From the NCBI RefSeq assembly GCF_000315625.1, contig NW_005434628.1:186434-250433 (forward strand): 64,000 bases of DNA, read 5' to 3'. A model generated the notes under the pieces. It searched no databases. It was not told the origin of the DNA and saw only the letters and a list, made by a program, of their open reading frames with translations. The DNA is from Guillardia theta CCMP2712 (Eukaryota > Cryptophyceae > Pyrenomonadales > Geminigeraceae). The position numbers were made by a program, and so were the translations under genes. Numbering within the stretch: position 1 is the first letter of the stretch; the number at the start of each line of letters is the position of its first letter. Positions 11,053 to 22,289 of the stretch are shown here, piece by piece.

Positions 11053-11817
11053 GACCGTGTACCGTCTCTTGGGAAGGGGGAGGAGAAGTAGGAAGGAGAG
11101 CTGAAGAGGGAAACTTCTCGTGTGTTGTGACTATGGATGTATGCCGGGATGGCCCAATTCCATCAGGCTGGCATGAGGATGTTTCTTCTGGCAAGAGAAG
11201 TTAGCAATCAAATATGCTGCGTATGAAAGTTATTCTCTCAGAGTTTCCCCTTCTATTCTCTCCCTCCATCGCAGCCCTTGGAAGTTCTCAGGCTACGTAC
11301 TCTATCTCTCCTCCTCTCCCTCCTCTCCCCCCCCTCCCTCCTCTCTCCCTCTCTTGTCCATTCCTTTCTCCAGCTTCTTTCCCTTCCCCATGTACCGTCG
11401 CATGCTACTTCTCCTCAGTCCACTACTGTCGGGCCATGCGGCCGTTGGGAAATTGCATGCGAATTTAATCGGTTGAATCCAGTCTGGTGAGTCAAATCGG
11501 TTCAGTTCAGCTGTGCATCAGGTTTTTATGTGACAGATGGCGGGAAAAATGTTGAAGGCGACAGACGGAAGGAGGGGAAGGAGACGGGGGGAGGGAAGGA
11601 ATGGAGGAAGAGGAGGGGAGAGAAGAGGAAGGAGAGGAAGGAGAGGGAGGAGAGCAGGGAGAGCAGGGAGAGCAGGGAGAGCAGGGAGCGGAATCGAAGG
11701 AGGAGGAAGAAGGGAAGGAGTGAACGTTGTCGGGCAGTAAGAGCAGATGAGAGCATGCTCTGCAGCTTGTATTGTTGAGCATGTCAAGGACGTTGATGAG
11801 GGGAGTAGGTTCGAAGG
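11053..11817. other. Divergent intergenic region with polypurine tract
   Basis: It lies between the PH gene (-) and the F-box gene (+). It holds a pyrimidine-rich stretch at about 11300-11400 and a long polypurine tract at about 11565-11715, including GGGAGAGCA repeats. I see no conserved coding sequence despite several open frames in the tract. Promoters for both flanking genes are expected here. Confidence 0.6.
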
Positions 11818-14054
11818 ATGGCAGCGTCGTCGTCATGTAGCTGGACTGCCCTATCAACAGACATCTACGTCAAGATCTTCTCGCAACTGAGCCCTCACGA
11901 CACCCCCCGGTGTGCCTTGGTGTGCTCGTACTGGAAGAACGCGGCGAATGAGGATAGCCTGTGGAGGGGCTTCTGCGGCAGCCACTCTCCTCCGTTCGTC
12001 TGGCGGGGGGAACCAGAGAGGACTGCTCTGACAACGTGGAAGAACCTCTTCAAGGCGAGGGACACTTGCTTCAGCGACAGAGTAGGGAAGAAGAGGTGAG
12101 GGCAGGGGAGCATCCCTTTCCGCCCTGAGACGTGCTGCAGGGCGATCTCATTGCCGCTGAGAATGCAGGGAGGATACGTCAGGTTGCTATGCTCGATGTC
12201 AGCAGCAGCTCAGATGCTTGCCGCAGGTGCATGGTGGTGGAAGAACCCTTCCTGGTGTGTGGGAGCGAGAATGGAATGGTGACGTTGTTCTCATACGAGA
12301 AGCTCCGGTGAGGGTGCAAGAAGAGAACTGAGATGGTGTTTGATAACTTGGTCTTCTACAGAGCAAGTTTCGATGGTATGAAGGAGTGCAAGCCTCTGTG
12401 TGTGATCAAGGAGCAATCGCAATGGGTGTACTCTGTTTGTGCTCAGATCAAGGAGGGGAATTCATCTCACCCATCCATCCTGATTGCCAGTGGGAGCAGA
12501 GATATGACAGGTTGTGCATGCCATGACAAACGTTGGCCTTGGCTTCCGCCTCACGGCGACAACAGCTCAGTTGTACGAGGTGTCAACCAAGGACGGTGTC
12601 AAGTACAAGCACGAGATTCTGAATGTCTTTCATGGTCACAAGGACTGGATTGCACATGTGTCTTGGACTCATGACAGGTAGTTCTACTCACTTGAAGAGG
12701 TTGGAGAGTGAGGTTATGTTCCAGGAATGCACTGATCAGCGCTGGAAACGATGGGATGGTGAGACGAAGCAGCAAGAAAGGAACAAAGGATGCTCACGAA
12801 CTTTCTAGCTGTTTGTTTGGGACTTCACCAAGAAGAAGGAGAGAGGGATGGTGCAAGTCGAGACTGGCATCTGGTGGCTTGAACTTAACAAGTTTGTGTT
12901 GTTCTTGATCATGTAGGGTCGGCCGTTCTCACAGTGACTGCAGGCAGAAGGAAGATGAGATTGTCCTGAGCAAAGCCAACGACACCGTTGAAGTTGTTTT
13001 ATCCTCGTCTGCTCCAGATGAATTCCGTTGACAGCGCTGCAGATTGTGAATTATGTGAAGTTTGAAAGAGTCCGTAGGATCCAGTTCGGAGATGAGTTGG
13101 ACTTTAGAACCTACGGGTACCTCGATGTGTTTGCTAGACCGCTTTCCTCTGATGTTCTTTGTTCTGGATGTCAACGCAGCTGCTTTGTTTCGTTTGTCCT
13201 GCCTTCGATGGTGCTAGCGGGGATAAACAATTCCGTTGTTGCCATGAATGCGGTAAGAAGACATGTGGCAATGTAAAGAAGAAAGTCTTTGCAGGCGAGG
13301 AGTATGTGTAGATAACTAGAGATTCCGCCGTTGGATTTCTGATTGCGCTCATGGTTGACTTGGAATCGGAGGAAAGGAGTGAGGAGGGCAGGGTTCGAAG
13401 GAGTGAGGAGGGATAGAGTCGAAGGGGCTCCATCTCAGTTGTAACCTTTGAGTTGTTCATGTGCTGTTTGCTTCACGTCTCAACTGATCACGCTAATTTG
13501 GGAGGGGGCTCTTTTAAGATATAACAGATTGGTTGAACGTCTCTTTGCAGGCTGGGGAGGAGTTGTATAAAGTGTCGGGGATGGAGACATGGCTGTTGAG
13601 AATCTCAGAAGACGGACAGGTCAGTCCACACGATTCGTTCCATCTCCTCCCTTCCAATCTCTTTTCCCCTTTCCCTCCACCTTCTTGTTTCTCACCTTGG
13701 TCTATGGGACAGACGGGGGTATGCCTGAGCAACAGAAAATCTAAGATGACAGTGTTCAACATCAAAGAGTACATCCCTCAACCTCCTTTCCTTGCTCGCC
13801 TCTGAACTTCACGCTCAGCGGCAGCTTGGTCACCCCGCCGATGTCGATGCCGATATCGGAGAGGCGACAGAGTTACGAGCTGTCAGAGGTAGTGTGGAGA
13901 TGTTCGACCTGCTGCGGCTGAGCTGTAGGACCAGGAGGAAACTGCCCCCCTCTATGTGTTTCATCAATTCTCGTGCGGCTGCTTCTGGTGGGACGAGAAG
14001 GTAAAGGAGAAGAGGACGTGGATGAAGGCGATGGTGTGCTTGAATGTGATTTGA
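11818..14054 (+). CDS. F-box / WD40-like repeat protein, 14 exons
   Basis: Exons: 11818-12095, 12141-12182, 12227-12307, 12362-12510, 12566-12677, 12725-12758, 12809-12873, 12917-13026, 13078-13126, 13180-13252, 13551-13619, 13713-13768, 13819-13888, 13929-14054. Phases agree; 437 residues. The N-terminal F-box (residues about 7-50) reads ALSTDIYVKIFSQLSP, CALVCSYWKNAAN, DSLWRGF. WD40-like blades follow: FLVCGSENGMVTLFSYEKLR, SQWVYSVCAQIKE, HGHKDWIAHVSWTHD, NALISAGNDGM, LFVWDFTKKK, VLAGINNSVVAMNA. An F-box protein of this type would act as the substrate adaptor of an SCF ubiquitin ligase, Skp1 binding the F-box and the propeller binding substrate. The intron 13253-13550 is long (298 nt) and could hide an extra exon. 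Substrate unknown. Confidence 0.87.
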
Positions 14055-14111
14055 AGATCATCGCTGGTTTTTAAAATCTGATGTCTCTAATCTCGATGAT
14101 GGCGATACTGC

Positions 14112-14143
<32 letters not shown>

Positions 14144-14549
14144 ATGATGCTGATGCTGATGCTAAGATGCACGGATTCGGCAAAGTTGCATGCAATCTCT
14201 CACCATCGTCCTGACTCGACTCATTCCTTGGCAGAGAGCGCAAGTGATCATCGGAGGGGTGGAGAAGGGAAGAGGAGACGGTGAGGGCTGATCGAGAGAG
14301 AGCAGTGCGAGCATGACGACTTGCAGGATGCATCCTCGTGATTTCCTTCTGATGATCTCGACGAGCAAATTCCTTCCTGTTTATTCGGTCTCTTCCTTGT
14401 CCTTGCAGCCAAACCGCTCGCTCTCCAGAGACATCCTCCTGCTCCTCCTGCTTCTCCTGCTCCTTTTATAGCTCTGCTCCCTCCCCGCTCATCCCCATCC
14501 TCCTCCTCCTGCTCCTCCTCCTCATCATCATCATTTTCTCCTCATGATC
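14055..14549. repeat. Convergent intergenic region with CTG/ATG microsatellite
   Basis: Between the F-box gene (+) and the dsRNA-binding gene (-). A trinucleotide tract of CTG units followed by ATG and CTGATG units lies at about 14109-14164. The rest (about 14420-14540) is TCC/CTC-rich. I see nothing coding. Confidence 0.75.
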
Positions 14550-15097
14550 TCATTGTATGCTATCGAAAACTTTCTGCTTCACAATGTTGTTGAGATTTTC
14601 TCTCGAAGTGATGGCAACTGGAGTGACGTAGGCAGAAGCAACTCCACTCCTGCTCCCTCCGTCACTCAAGGAAGAGAAGGGGAGTAGGGAGTTGGGGTGG
14701 GGGCCGCAGGCGATAGTTGAAGTCAGAATGTGTATGCAGGAGAGGTGGAGGGAGGAGGGGCAGAACAAGGAGCAGGGAAAAATCATGGCCGAGGAAGCAG
14801 GGGCATGCAAATGATGGAGGGGAGTGGGGAGAAGGAAGGGAAAGGATTGGAGGGGGGGGGGGGGTGGTTGGAAGGGAGGAAGTGAGAGAGCAAGGAAGGG
14901 AGCGAAGGAGCGAAGGAAGGGGGATGGGGGATGTGAGGGACCTTCTTAAGAGCTGGACGGTGTTTTCTATGGCATCGTCCCTGCAAGGGAGAGTGAGGGA
15001 GCACAAGTGGCTTCCAGTCGCACCTCGAGATGACCAGCACGAATGTCTCCGTCCTCTTCCACTCCTCGCATTTCCTGCAGCCAGTGTTAGACCTTCC

Positions 15098-15147
<50 letters not shown>

Positions 15148-18100
15148 CCCCCCATGCTCCTGCTCCTCTCTTCCTCACCTTCCGGCAAAGAACGAGATCT
15201 CATGATCGGCTGCTTCTGGCAGGCCTGTGCTGGCACGATGGAAGCTGAAACAAGACGATGAGCGAGGAGTTGATTTGGAGAGAAGTGAAGAGTAGAAGGG
15301 AAGAAGGAGGGAGGGTGAAGAGAGGGAGGGATGGAAGGAGGGATGGAAGGAGAAGGGAGGGAGGGAGGAGAGGGGGAGGGAGGAGAGAGGGAGGGAGGAG
15401 AGAGGGAGGGAGAAAGGAAGGAGGAGAGAGGAAGAGAGTTATCACTTCAGTGGGTTCGGCATCATTCCATCGTAGTGTCTGCTGCAAAACACTTGCACGG
15501 GATGCTTCTTGCGGATAGAGGAGGAGGGCTGTTGGTACCACTTGCTGATTATCTGGTAGCGCAAGGATCAGCCGCAAGCTCAAGGAAAGAGGAGAGATTG
15601 GTATAAACCAAAGAAACTACGAAGGGAGGAGAAGGAGAAGAGGCAAGCAAGAAGGTAAGAAGAGCAAAACGGGGCAGCAAGTTGACACGGGCAACGGGCA
15701 AGATCAACGAAGAAGAGGAAGGAAGACGAGGAGAGGAGGGATGAGCAGCAAGGAGAACAGCTTGGAAAGTAGCAAGGATTCTTCACCTTGAGAATCTTTC
15801 CGCTGTTATCCCCATCCACCAACAGCTGTACGGCAGGCGCTTTCTTGGTAACATTGTGTGCGTCCGCCCCACCTGCTCCTCCTTCGCACGTCCTCTTCTT
15901 CTTTTCTTTCTTCCGCAACTCTGCCGCTGCGGCTCTCCGAGGACTTGTTGAGTTGAAGGCCTCGCTGGAGTTGGAGGAGGAGGTCTGGTTGACCTCCTCC
16001 CTTCCCTCGCTCATCTCGTGATTCCTCTTACGGAAGCTTGCGAGCCTGTTCTCCATCTCCCTCTGCCACACGCTCTTCCTCTCCCACCATGACATGTTCC
16101 CGTCCTCCTGGACCAGCATTGCTTCCTGCCCGCACATGCCTCCTGCTTCGACCCCCCTTCACCTCCTGCTGTTGCAACAGCTTCTGCTGCTGCAGTTTCG
16201 TTTCTCACCTCCCTCTGCCCCACCTCCCTGCTTGCTAGATGAAGTTGATGAGTTGCGACAACTTCATCCTCCATCGTCTCCTCCTTCAGCATCGGCACAT
16301 TACACATTCCTCCCTGGCCTGCCCCCACTATCTGTACAGAATCCACAGCCACTTCCTGCTCTGTGAGCCCTGCTGGCGCCTCGTGCTCTGTCTGCTTCCC
16401 TGCTCGCACTCCCTGCTCCTGCCCTTCAACCACTCTCCCCCCCGTAGATCCCTTGGGATTAAGTTCCCCGTCCCCACCCCCATCCCTCTTGTCGTCCATC
16501 GTCATCGCCTCCTTGCCTCCAGTTGCTCCTTCTAGCGCCTCCTTCTCCTCTCCTTCCTCCTCGCATTCCATCTCGTCCGTCTCCCTACACGTCCCTCCAT
16601 CGCAACCTCCAGGAGCCTCCGCGAGCTTCTCGTCTGACTGCAGGCTGACGTCATTCAACTTGTATTGCTCTAGCAGGAAAGGAAGTCAGGACACTTGAAG
16701 CTCACAACACAGGCGACCTCACCGTCTTTCCCTTCATCATCATCATCGAACATGGAGATGACAGGTTCAAGTGCTTGAGTACAAGATTCTGAATGCTTGT
16801 CATTCTCTCCATCCCCTCTCTGCTGCTGCTCCTCCCCTTCCCTCCGCCCCTCCCCCCCCCTCTCCTCCTCCTGTCTCCTTTGCTCTTCCCCGCACCCCTG
16901 GCTCTCGGATGGAGCCAGCAACTCGTCATCGGCCCACGTGGTACCTCTCAACATGCTCTTGATAGTCTGCGACTGATCTTGTGACAGCTTCGCGTTAGCT
17001 ACAGGTGACAGCAGCAACCTACTGTCCTCCTCCGCAGCTCCAGACACATCTCCTTCCAGCTCTCCTTCCCTCTCATTGCCGAATCTCGAATCGTCCTCTC
17101 TGCTCGCCCACTTCTTGACATTTTTCAGCTGATCGGCGTAAAGGAGTTTGATCCCTGCTATCGCGAGCTTGCTGGCTTCCCTCTCGGCGCTCCGCTTGTT
17201 TTGCGCATCTTTCACTGTATGGACAACTCGCCCTGCAGTCACCTGCCAATGTATGAGCGATTGTCCCGTCGCCATCATCGCATCGCTGCCAAAGACATCA
17301 ACACTACATCCATCGAAGCGATCAAAACTACATCCATCAAAGAGCTCATCACTATGTTCATCAAACAGCTCATCACTACAATCATCCTAGCAAGCAGCAG
17401 CCAAGTTGAGCAAGCATTCATGCCCCACAGACTACTCTAGGGCAGGAACCTGCTCCGCAACAGAGCTCGAGAGCTCTAGAAAACGCTCGAGGCGCATACC
17501 TGACAGGCAAACCTCGGCTCATGATCAGGACCTTCTTTCGTCGTCGCGTATGATGGTTCATTCAAAGAGAGGTGCTTGCAAAGCTCCAACAGCGTCACTA
17601 GAGGCAAAACTTCAACATCCGCACATGACTTCAACACTCGGAACCTTTTGGGTTACCCCGGTGACTGTCGGCTGCACTTGATGCTCTGACATCCGCCGTT
17701 CTTTCAACTCTACTTGACGACGGCACACGACGCCCTCCTCCCGTCTTCGTCTCACTGTCTTCAGCTTTCTCCTCGCCCCTCCTCTCGCTCTCTGCATCCA
17801 GATCCTCCACCGTGAACTTCCTCCCGAACTTCGCTTCCTCCAACGCAATCAGCCTGCCCCTCTCAATCTGCGTCGACAGGTCCTCATTGGCTGCACAATC
17901 ATGAGAATCCTTCCCATGAGAACGAGCGTCGCTCTACCTTGTCCCCTCGAACTCATCAGGTCCTTCTTCATCGGGGAGAAGAACCTGTCATACCCGCACT
18001 TGTGGCACCTGCAGCAAAGTGAAAACTTGCCCACAGCCACTCACTGCAGACTTGTCTCTCCTTCTGAAGTTCGAGCCCCCGCAGCTCGCGCATTTCCAGT

Positions 18101-18346
18101 CGCCTGCACCGGAGCCATCACCCCCTGACCGATCTCTCCCGCAATCTTACTGGATCCCATTTCCTGCGACCCTCCACGGAGCCTCACGACCGCGGCAGGC
18201 CGTTCCTGTGCGCGTTCAAGGACCTGCAATGGCGACATGGCCCTCTGCTCCAGCAAGCTGGTCGAATGAATGCAGCATAGCAGCACGAAGGCAGGGAGGA
18301 GGCGAAGGAATGTCCCCTCCTCCATTTCCGATCGCCTGTGTAGCAT
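14550..18346 (-). CDS. dsRNA-binding protein with PIN/NYN-like C-terminus and signal peptide
   Basis: Exons on the minus strand: 18346-18045, 18008-17938, 17890-17657, 17597-17500, 17242-16723, 16669-16179, 16125-15787, 15544-15446, about 15244-15179, 15074-15024, 14980-14942, 14664-14550. A signal-peptide-like start (MEEGTFLRLLPAFVLLCC) leads to VVRLRGG. QCHKCGYDRFFS is half a zinc ribbon. A dsRNA-binding domain is split over two exons: TLLELCKHLSLNEPSYAT...FACQVTAGRVVHT...KRSAEREASKLAIAGIKLL. A long Glu/Gly-rich linker follows. The C-terminus has VQLLVDGDNSGK, RASTGLPEAADHEISFFAGR, TFVLVISRDDAIENTVQLL and VTPVAITSRENL, a layout I read as PIN/NYN-like (Asp near the start, acidic EAAD, SRDD). 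All junctions are in phase except exon 8 to 9, which is off by one, so the model or the sequence has one unresolved point there. Two adjacent genes cannot be excluded. Confidence 0.65.
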
Positions 18347-18895
18347 GCTCACACTCACAAGCAGACAAGGTTGTCTCACTTCATTCAAGATACGCGCGCG
18401 CGCGCTCACTCTCTCTGCTTGCTCTCTGCCTCAACTTCGTCCATGGACTCTCATGAGCTCTCCGTGAAAAACTCTACTACTTTTCATGAACTGTTCCCTT
18501 TGTCCCAATCCCCCTCCTCCTGCATTATGCAATGTTCAGGCTCTCCTTCGTCCTCTTCCTCTTGCTCGTTATCATCATCGCCTTCCTTCTCCTTCTCCTC
18601 CTTCTCCTCCTCCTCCTCCTTCGATCATATTTTCGTCATCGACGACGACCAGCGGAGCAGAAGTCCTTCTTGCCCTGGAGATGCAGATTGACGAAAACAT
18701 CCGAGCATGCCTGCGGGTCCCATGCGTCCCGACAGCGAATACCCGGTTCTTACCTCGGGGTAGAGTCAACCAATTGAAAATTATCTCCAAATTGTGTTGT
18801 TAAAATAGAAAATTTGATATGATTATTTGAAAATATTGTCCAAGAAGTGAAATAAAAAATCACATTCGGAGGGTGGGTCAGGGCAGCAAGCAGGC
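18347..18895. other. Divergent promoter region
   Basis: Separates the dsRNA-binding gene (-) from the SR-protein gene (+). It has a short CG dinucleotide run (about 18392-18404), a CTC/TCC pyrimidine stretch (about 18540-18630) and an AT-rich segment (18790-18865) just before the SR-protein start. I recognise no gene. Confidence 0.6.
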
Positions 18896-20447
18896 ATGGC
18901 GGAGTGCTGGAAAGATCTGTAAGTGAGAGGAGGAGGAGAGGGAGGGACGAGGCGGCAGCGATAGGAGATGCAAGATTAGAGGAAATGGCGAGAGGCTAGG
19001 AAGTGGTTCAAGAGTGTTGGAGCGCATGGAAGGAAGCAGTGGAAGGGAGCGACACGGCAACAATGAGGAGGACAGTAAGCGAGGAGGAGAGACAGGAGGG
19101 AAGTGAAGAGAAGAAACGAAAGTCTTGCCCGGTGATAAACAAATCATGGAGGTGGATAATAGTTGATGCGGGAAGAGAGAGGAGGTAGAATTGTTCCGAA
19201 TGTTTCGGTTACTTCCAACAGCATGCGCTGTCAATTCTGATGCAAGAATCGTTTGCAGGATCGAACGAGACGAGGGGAAGGCAGTTGCAGTCAAGGAAGC
19301 ATGCAGGCTTGTCATGATGGCAGTGACCCAGGCCGTGTTCGACGACTGCTCGCATGAGATCCTGTCAGAGCATCAAGGTAGCGTCAATTTCTTCACTCAG
19401 TTTCTCTTCCCGCACGCTGTTTCTCTTCCCGCACGCTGGCTGACTGCGACCTGGCGGGCAGCACCTGCAGCAGACAGGAGCAAGAGAGAAACTGCCGCTC
19501 GTCATGAGTCGAACCATGCAGAGCCAAGGCGGTGAGACGCTAGCTTGCCTCGGTCACGTAAGAACTGACGTCTGATCGTCTCGTGCGACCTTTGATCAGG
19601 CATGCCCGTAGCCCAACAAAGGATGATAATCATCGAGAGGACAAAGTTGAAGCTGCTCCACTGCGCTCTACTGCCTCCGAGGACAGGTTGCTGCGCTTCA
19701 CCTGCATGCTGCCTCTCTGACTTGAAAGCACCCAGACAAGATCACCATAGGGAGGTACCTGACTCGTCCGCTTCCAAAGGGACCAACAGAAACAGGTGAC
19801 GAAAGTGTGCGAGGATGTGAGGGTGGGGAGAGAGACGCAAGTTGCGCAGCAGAGAGGACGAGGTTGAGGGGGCTGCCGTTGGAACCCTCCTCTGCCGTGT
19901 GTTGTGTGCTCCTACCATCGCTGAACTCAATCCTCGGTAGACCCGGCGACGAGGGGGAGAGTCAGAAGTCGAGTGAGAGGAGCAAGGATCGTCAGCACCC
20001 AGAAGGAAGCAGGTGCGCTAGATCCGCTTCCTCTCAACGGGCTGCCCTCATTGCTCCCCAGGGATTTTCGTACCCTTGATGATGGTGTGCCGTCGTCGCG
20101 TCGGGGAGCACAAGAGAAAGAGGCTTCACCGAGTCGAGGCAGGAAGCCGCAGAGGTCGAGGAGCAGAAGCAGGGGTCACTATAGGTCATCCCGAGGGAGG
20201 AGCAACGAGAGAAGCAAAGGCTACCGGCGATCCTCGAGAGAGAGGAGCAGGAGCAGGGGATATCGGCGATCCTCGAGGGAGAGAAGCAGGAGCAGGGGAT
20301 ATCGGCGATCCTCGAGGGAGAGGAGCAGGAGCAGGGGATATCGGCGATCCTCGAGGGAGAGAAGCAGGAGCAGGGGAAGGGATCGCAGGCAGTTCTGGAG
20401 AGATAGGTCGAGGAGCAGGAGCAGGGGATACCGTAGGGCGCCACGAG

Positions 20448-20488
<41 letters not shown>

Positions 20489-20542
20489 GGATATCGACGA
20501 TCCTCGAGGGAGAGGAGCAGGAGCAGAGGAAGGGGCCAATGA
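18896..20542 (+). CDS. SR-type RNA-processing protein (RS domain), 7 exons
   Basis: Exons 18896-18918, 19259-19377, 19471-19531, 19600-19686, 19736-19795, 19941-20012, 20062-20542; phases agree; 300 residues. The start MAECWKDLIERDEGKAVAV and the helical stretch to about residue 48 are not a canonical RRM and I do not recognise the fold. From residue about 55 the protein is Arg/Ser/Asp/His-rich. The C-terminal 150 residues are a repetitive RS domain built on the units YRRSSRERSRSRG and RSRSRS. RS domains mediate protein contacts in splicing and are phosphorylated by SRPK/CLK kinases. The unit SSRERSRSRGYRR is repeated at DNA level as a roughly 39-bp tandem (about 20225-20365). The first intron (340 nt) is unusually long for this window. 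Confidence 0.8.
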
Positions 20543-20946
20543 TGGTGGACAGAACTGTGATCTGGGTGAATATCAGGAGGCCATGAATCCCGAGGCTGGA
20601 CCTCCCGTACTACAGATGTCCCAGTAATTCAGTGAACTTCGGAATGACTTTTACTTTCCGCTGAGCGATCTAGCCATAACGTGGTCACTGTAAAGTTCCG
20701 AGCAGTGAAGTGAGTCAACACAGGACTGGAGGATGTCTCGCCCAATCTCACACAGTTGTACTGAGAATGAAGGCGTGCCAGTATGGCTCATTGAATCGCC
20801 GATGACCAGTCCGGGCCCGGCGCTCCCGCCGCGGCTAAATCAGGGGATCAACTTAGCAGTGAGCTACTCGCGAAAAGTTGAAGGGACCTTCAACAACAAC
20901 TTCATAAGATATCAACTTTCTCGTCATTTGCCCGGCTGACGCAGCA
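20543..20946. other. Intergenic
   Basis: The 3' flank of the SR gene. A small GC-rich patch (GGGCCCGGCGCTCCCGCCGCGG) is at about 20812-20833. No coding signal was recognised. Confidence 0.55.
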
Positions 20947-21367
20947 ATGAATGCAAACAAAGAGCATCCCACTCCCAGCTGCCTGAACCCCGACGGCTCC
21001 CAGTCCAGCAGACGCACTGCAGACGCGCTTGCTCAAGTTTCTCCTCACACTGAGTCTCTCAGCAGCACTACTGTACCATCTAGGACGAATTCACCCGCAT
21101 CAGCCTCGCTCTTCCTTGACAGCATCTCCAGGCCGCAACCAGCTTGAAGCCCTCTTGCCAACCTCTCGTTGCTTCATGCGGGCCACATCGCAAGCTGCCA
21201 GCCCGTTGATTCGTCAAGTGCAGCCGGCAGGGAGCAGATGTGATGCCATGAAGGGAGGTGTGGCAAGCCATGCAGAACGACGACTTCGAAACTGCCAGGT
21301 TGGCTTCGAGATTGCTCAAAGAGAAAGGGTCAAGCCGAGGCTACGACTCGAGCTCAAGAGCGCATGA
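20947..21367 (+). CDS. Hypothetical protein, C-terminus related to the neighbouring minus-strand gene
   Basis: Open coding-like sequence whose splicing I could not settle. An ATG at 20947 starts MNANKEHPTPSCLNPDGSQ, and another frame, open from before 21029 to the stop at 21367, ends in ERRLRNCQVGFEIAQRER. That end resembles RRMRNRQVGVQIAREESRP at the C-terminus of the gene at 21729-22289, so the two look like distant paralogues. No known domain was recognised. Start and exon structure are guesses; the C-terminal 40 residues are the best supported part. Confidence 0.4.
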
Positions 21368-21728
21368 GCGCGTCAGATCAGCTCTGCAAGTGACAACTCT
21401 TCCTTCGCTCCATCTTTGCAATTCATTATGTGTGTAATGATAGGTTTTTCCTCTCTCTTGGTTCTATTACAGGGTCTGTTTCGTGTCAACGTGCAAGAAC
21501 ATACGATGATGTTGACTATGAGGTGATTTTGCACCGAGATGATCACCGCAATGCCAAGAAGGAGTTTGGGGAAGGATATGATTTTTTATTATATCACACA
21601 GATTCTACAATGTAGAAACGCTCAAGTTAGTTTCAAGACGATTTCTCACAAAAAGGTTATTCGTACTCATCGGTTAATCAAGTTTTCAGTCGCACTTTAA
21701 GGCGATTCGTTGCCGTACCCCACCCATC

Positions 21729-22289
21729 TCACAAGTGAACCGTAATGAACCTTGCCAGGGGTCGGCTCTCCTCCCTTGCTATCTGCACTCCTACTTGACG
21801 GTTCCGCATTCTTCGGGCGATGATGCTCTTCTCATACTCTGACATCTCCTCGTCATGTCCAAATCCCGTCAGAGCGTGCAGTATGTTGTCTGAGCACGAG
21901 CGGGTCATTCCTCTATTTGGCATATTCACATCCACTCGCGTTTGCTGGAGGTCTGTAGCAGAGCTGCTCCTCATCATTGAGGAAAGATCAGATCCAGGAT
22001 CGGACATGCATGCGCTTCCTGGCCTCGACCTCAAGAATCTCTTCGGAGGGGGATGATAAGTCGCGCGTCGAGGCGACGAAACCTTCTCATCCTTGTGAAC
22101 TTGGGGGAGATTGAAAACAACATTGACGGCGCAGTCGTTGTCGATCACTTGGATATCCCTGGCCTGCATCATGAATTTGTCTCCCTTGCCCTGCATCTTC
22201 AGTCTTCGTCCTTCTGTCGTGTTTCTTCTCTCGTGGGAGCGATTGTTGTTGCTCGCCTGCTGTCCTTTTATAACGAAACACAATTGCAT
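21729..22289 (-). CDS. Hypothetical protein with conserved RNRQVGVQIA C-terminus
   Basis: Single-exon frame of 186 residues from ATG 22289; a second in-frame ATG at 22196 (residue 32) may be the true start, since a TATA-like element lies between them. No catalytic domain was recognised. The middle is Ser/Arg/Pro-rich (PPPKRFLRSRPGSACMSD, SSSATDLQQTRVDV). The end MSEYEKSIIARRMRNRQVG is helical and shared with the plus-strand gene at 20.9-21.4 kb. The Ser-rich basic blocks look like phosphorylation or linker regions. Function unknown. Confidence 0.6.
   Translation of the reverse strand: MQLCFVIKGQQASNNNRSHERRNTTEGRRLKMQGKGDKFMMQARDIQVIDNDCAVNVVFNLPQVHKDEKVSSPRRATYHPPPKRFLRSRPGSACMSDPGSDLSSMMRSSSATDLQQTRVDVNMPNRGMTRSCSDNILHALTGFGHDEEMSEYEKSIIARRMRNRQVGVQIAREESRPLARFITVHL
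22265..22272 (-). promoter_or_regulatory. TATA-like element
   Basis: TATAAAAG on the minus strand, 69 nt upstream of the in-frame ATG at 22196 and inside the longer reading frame that starts at 22289. If functional it favours the shorter protein start. Support is sequence match only. Confidence 0.35.

Noticed and set aside
18392-18404. Z-DNA-type CG run as a regulatory element
   Set aside because: Only about 13 nt and no other evidence.
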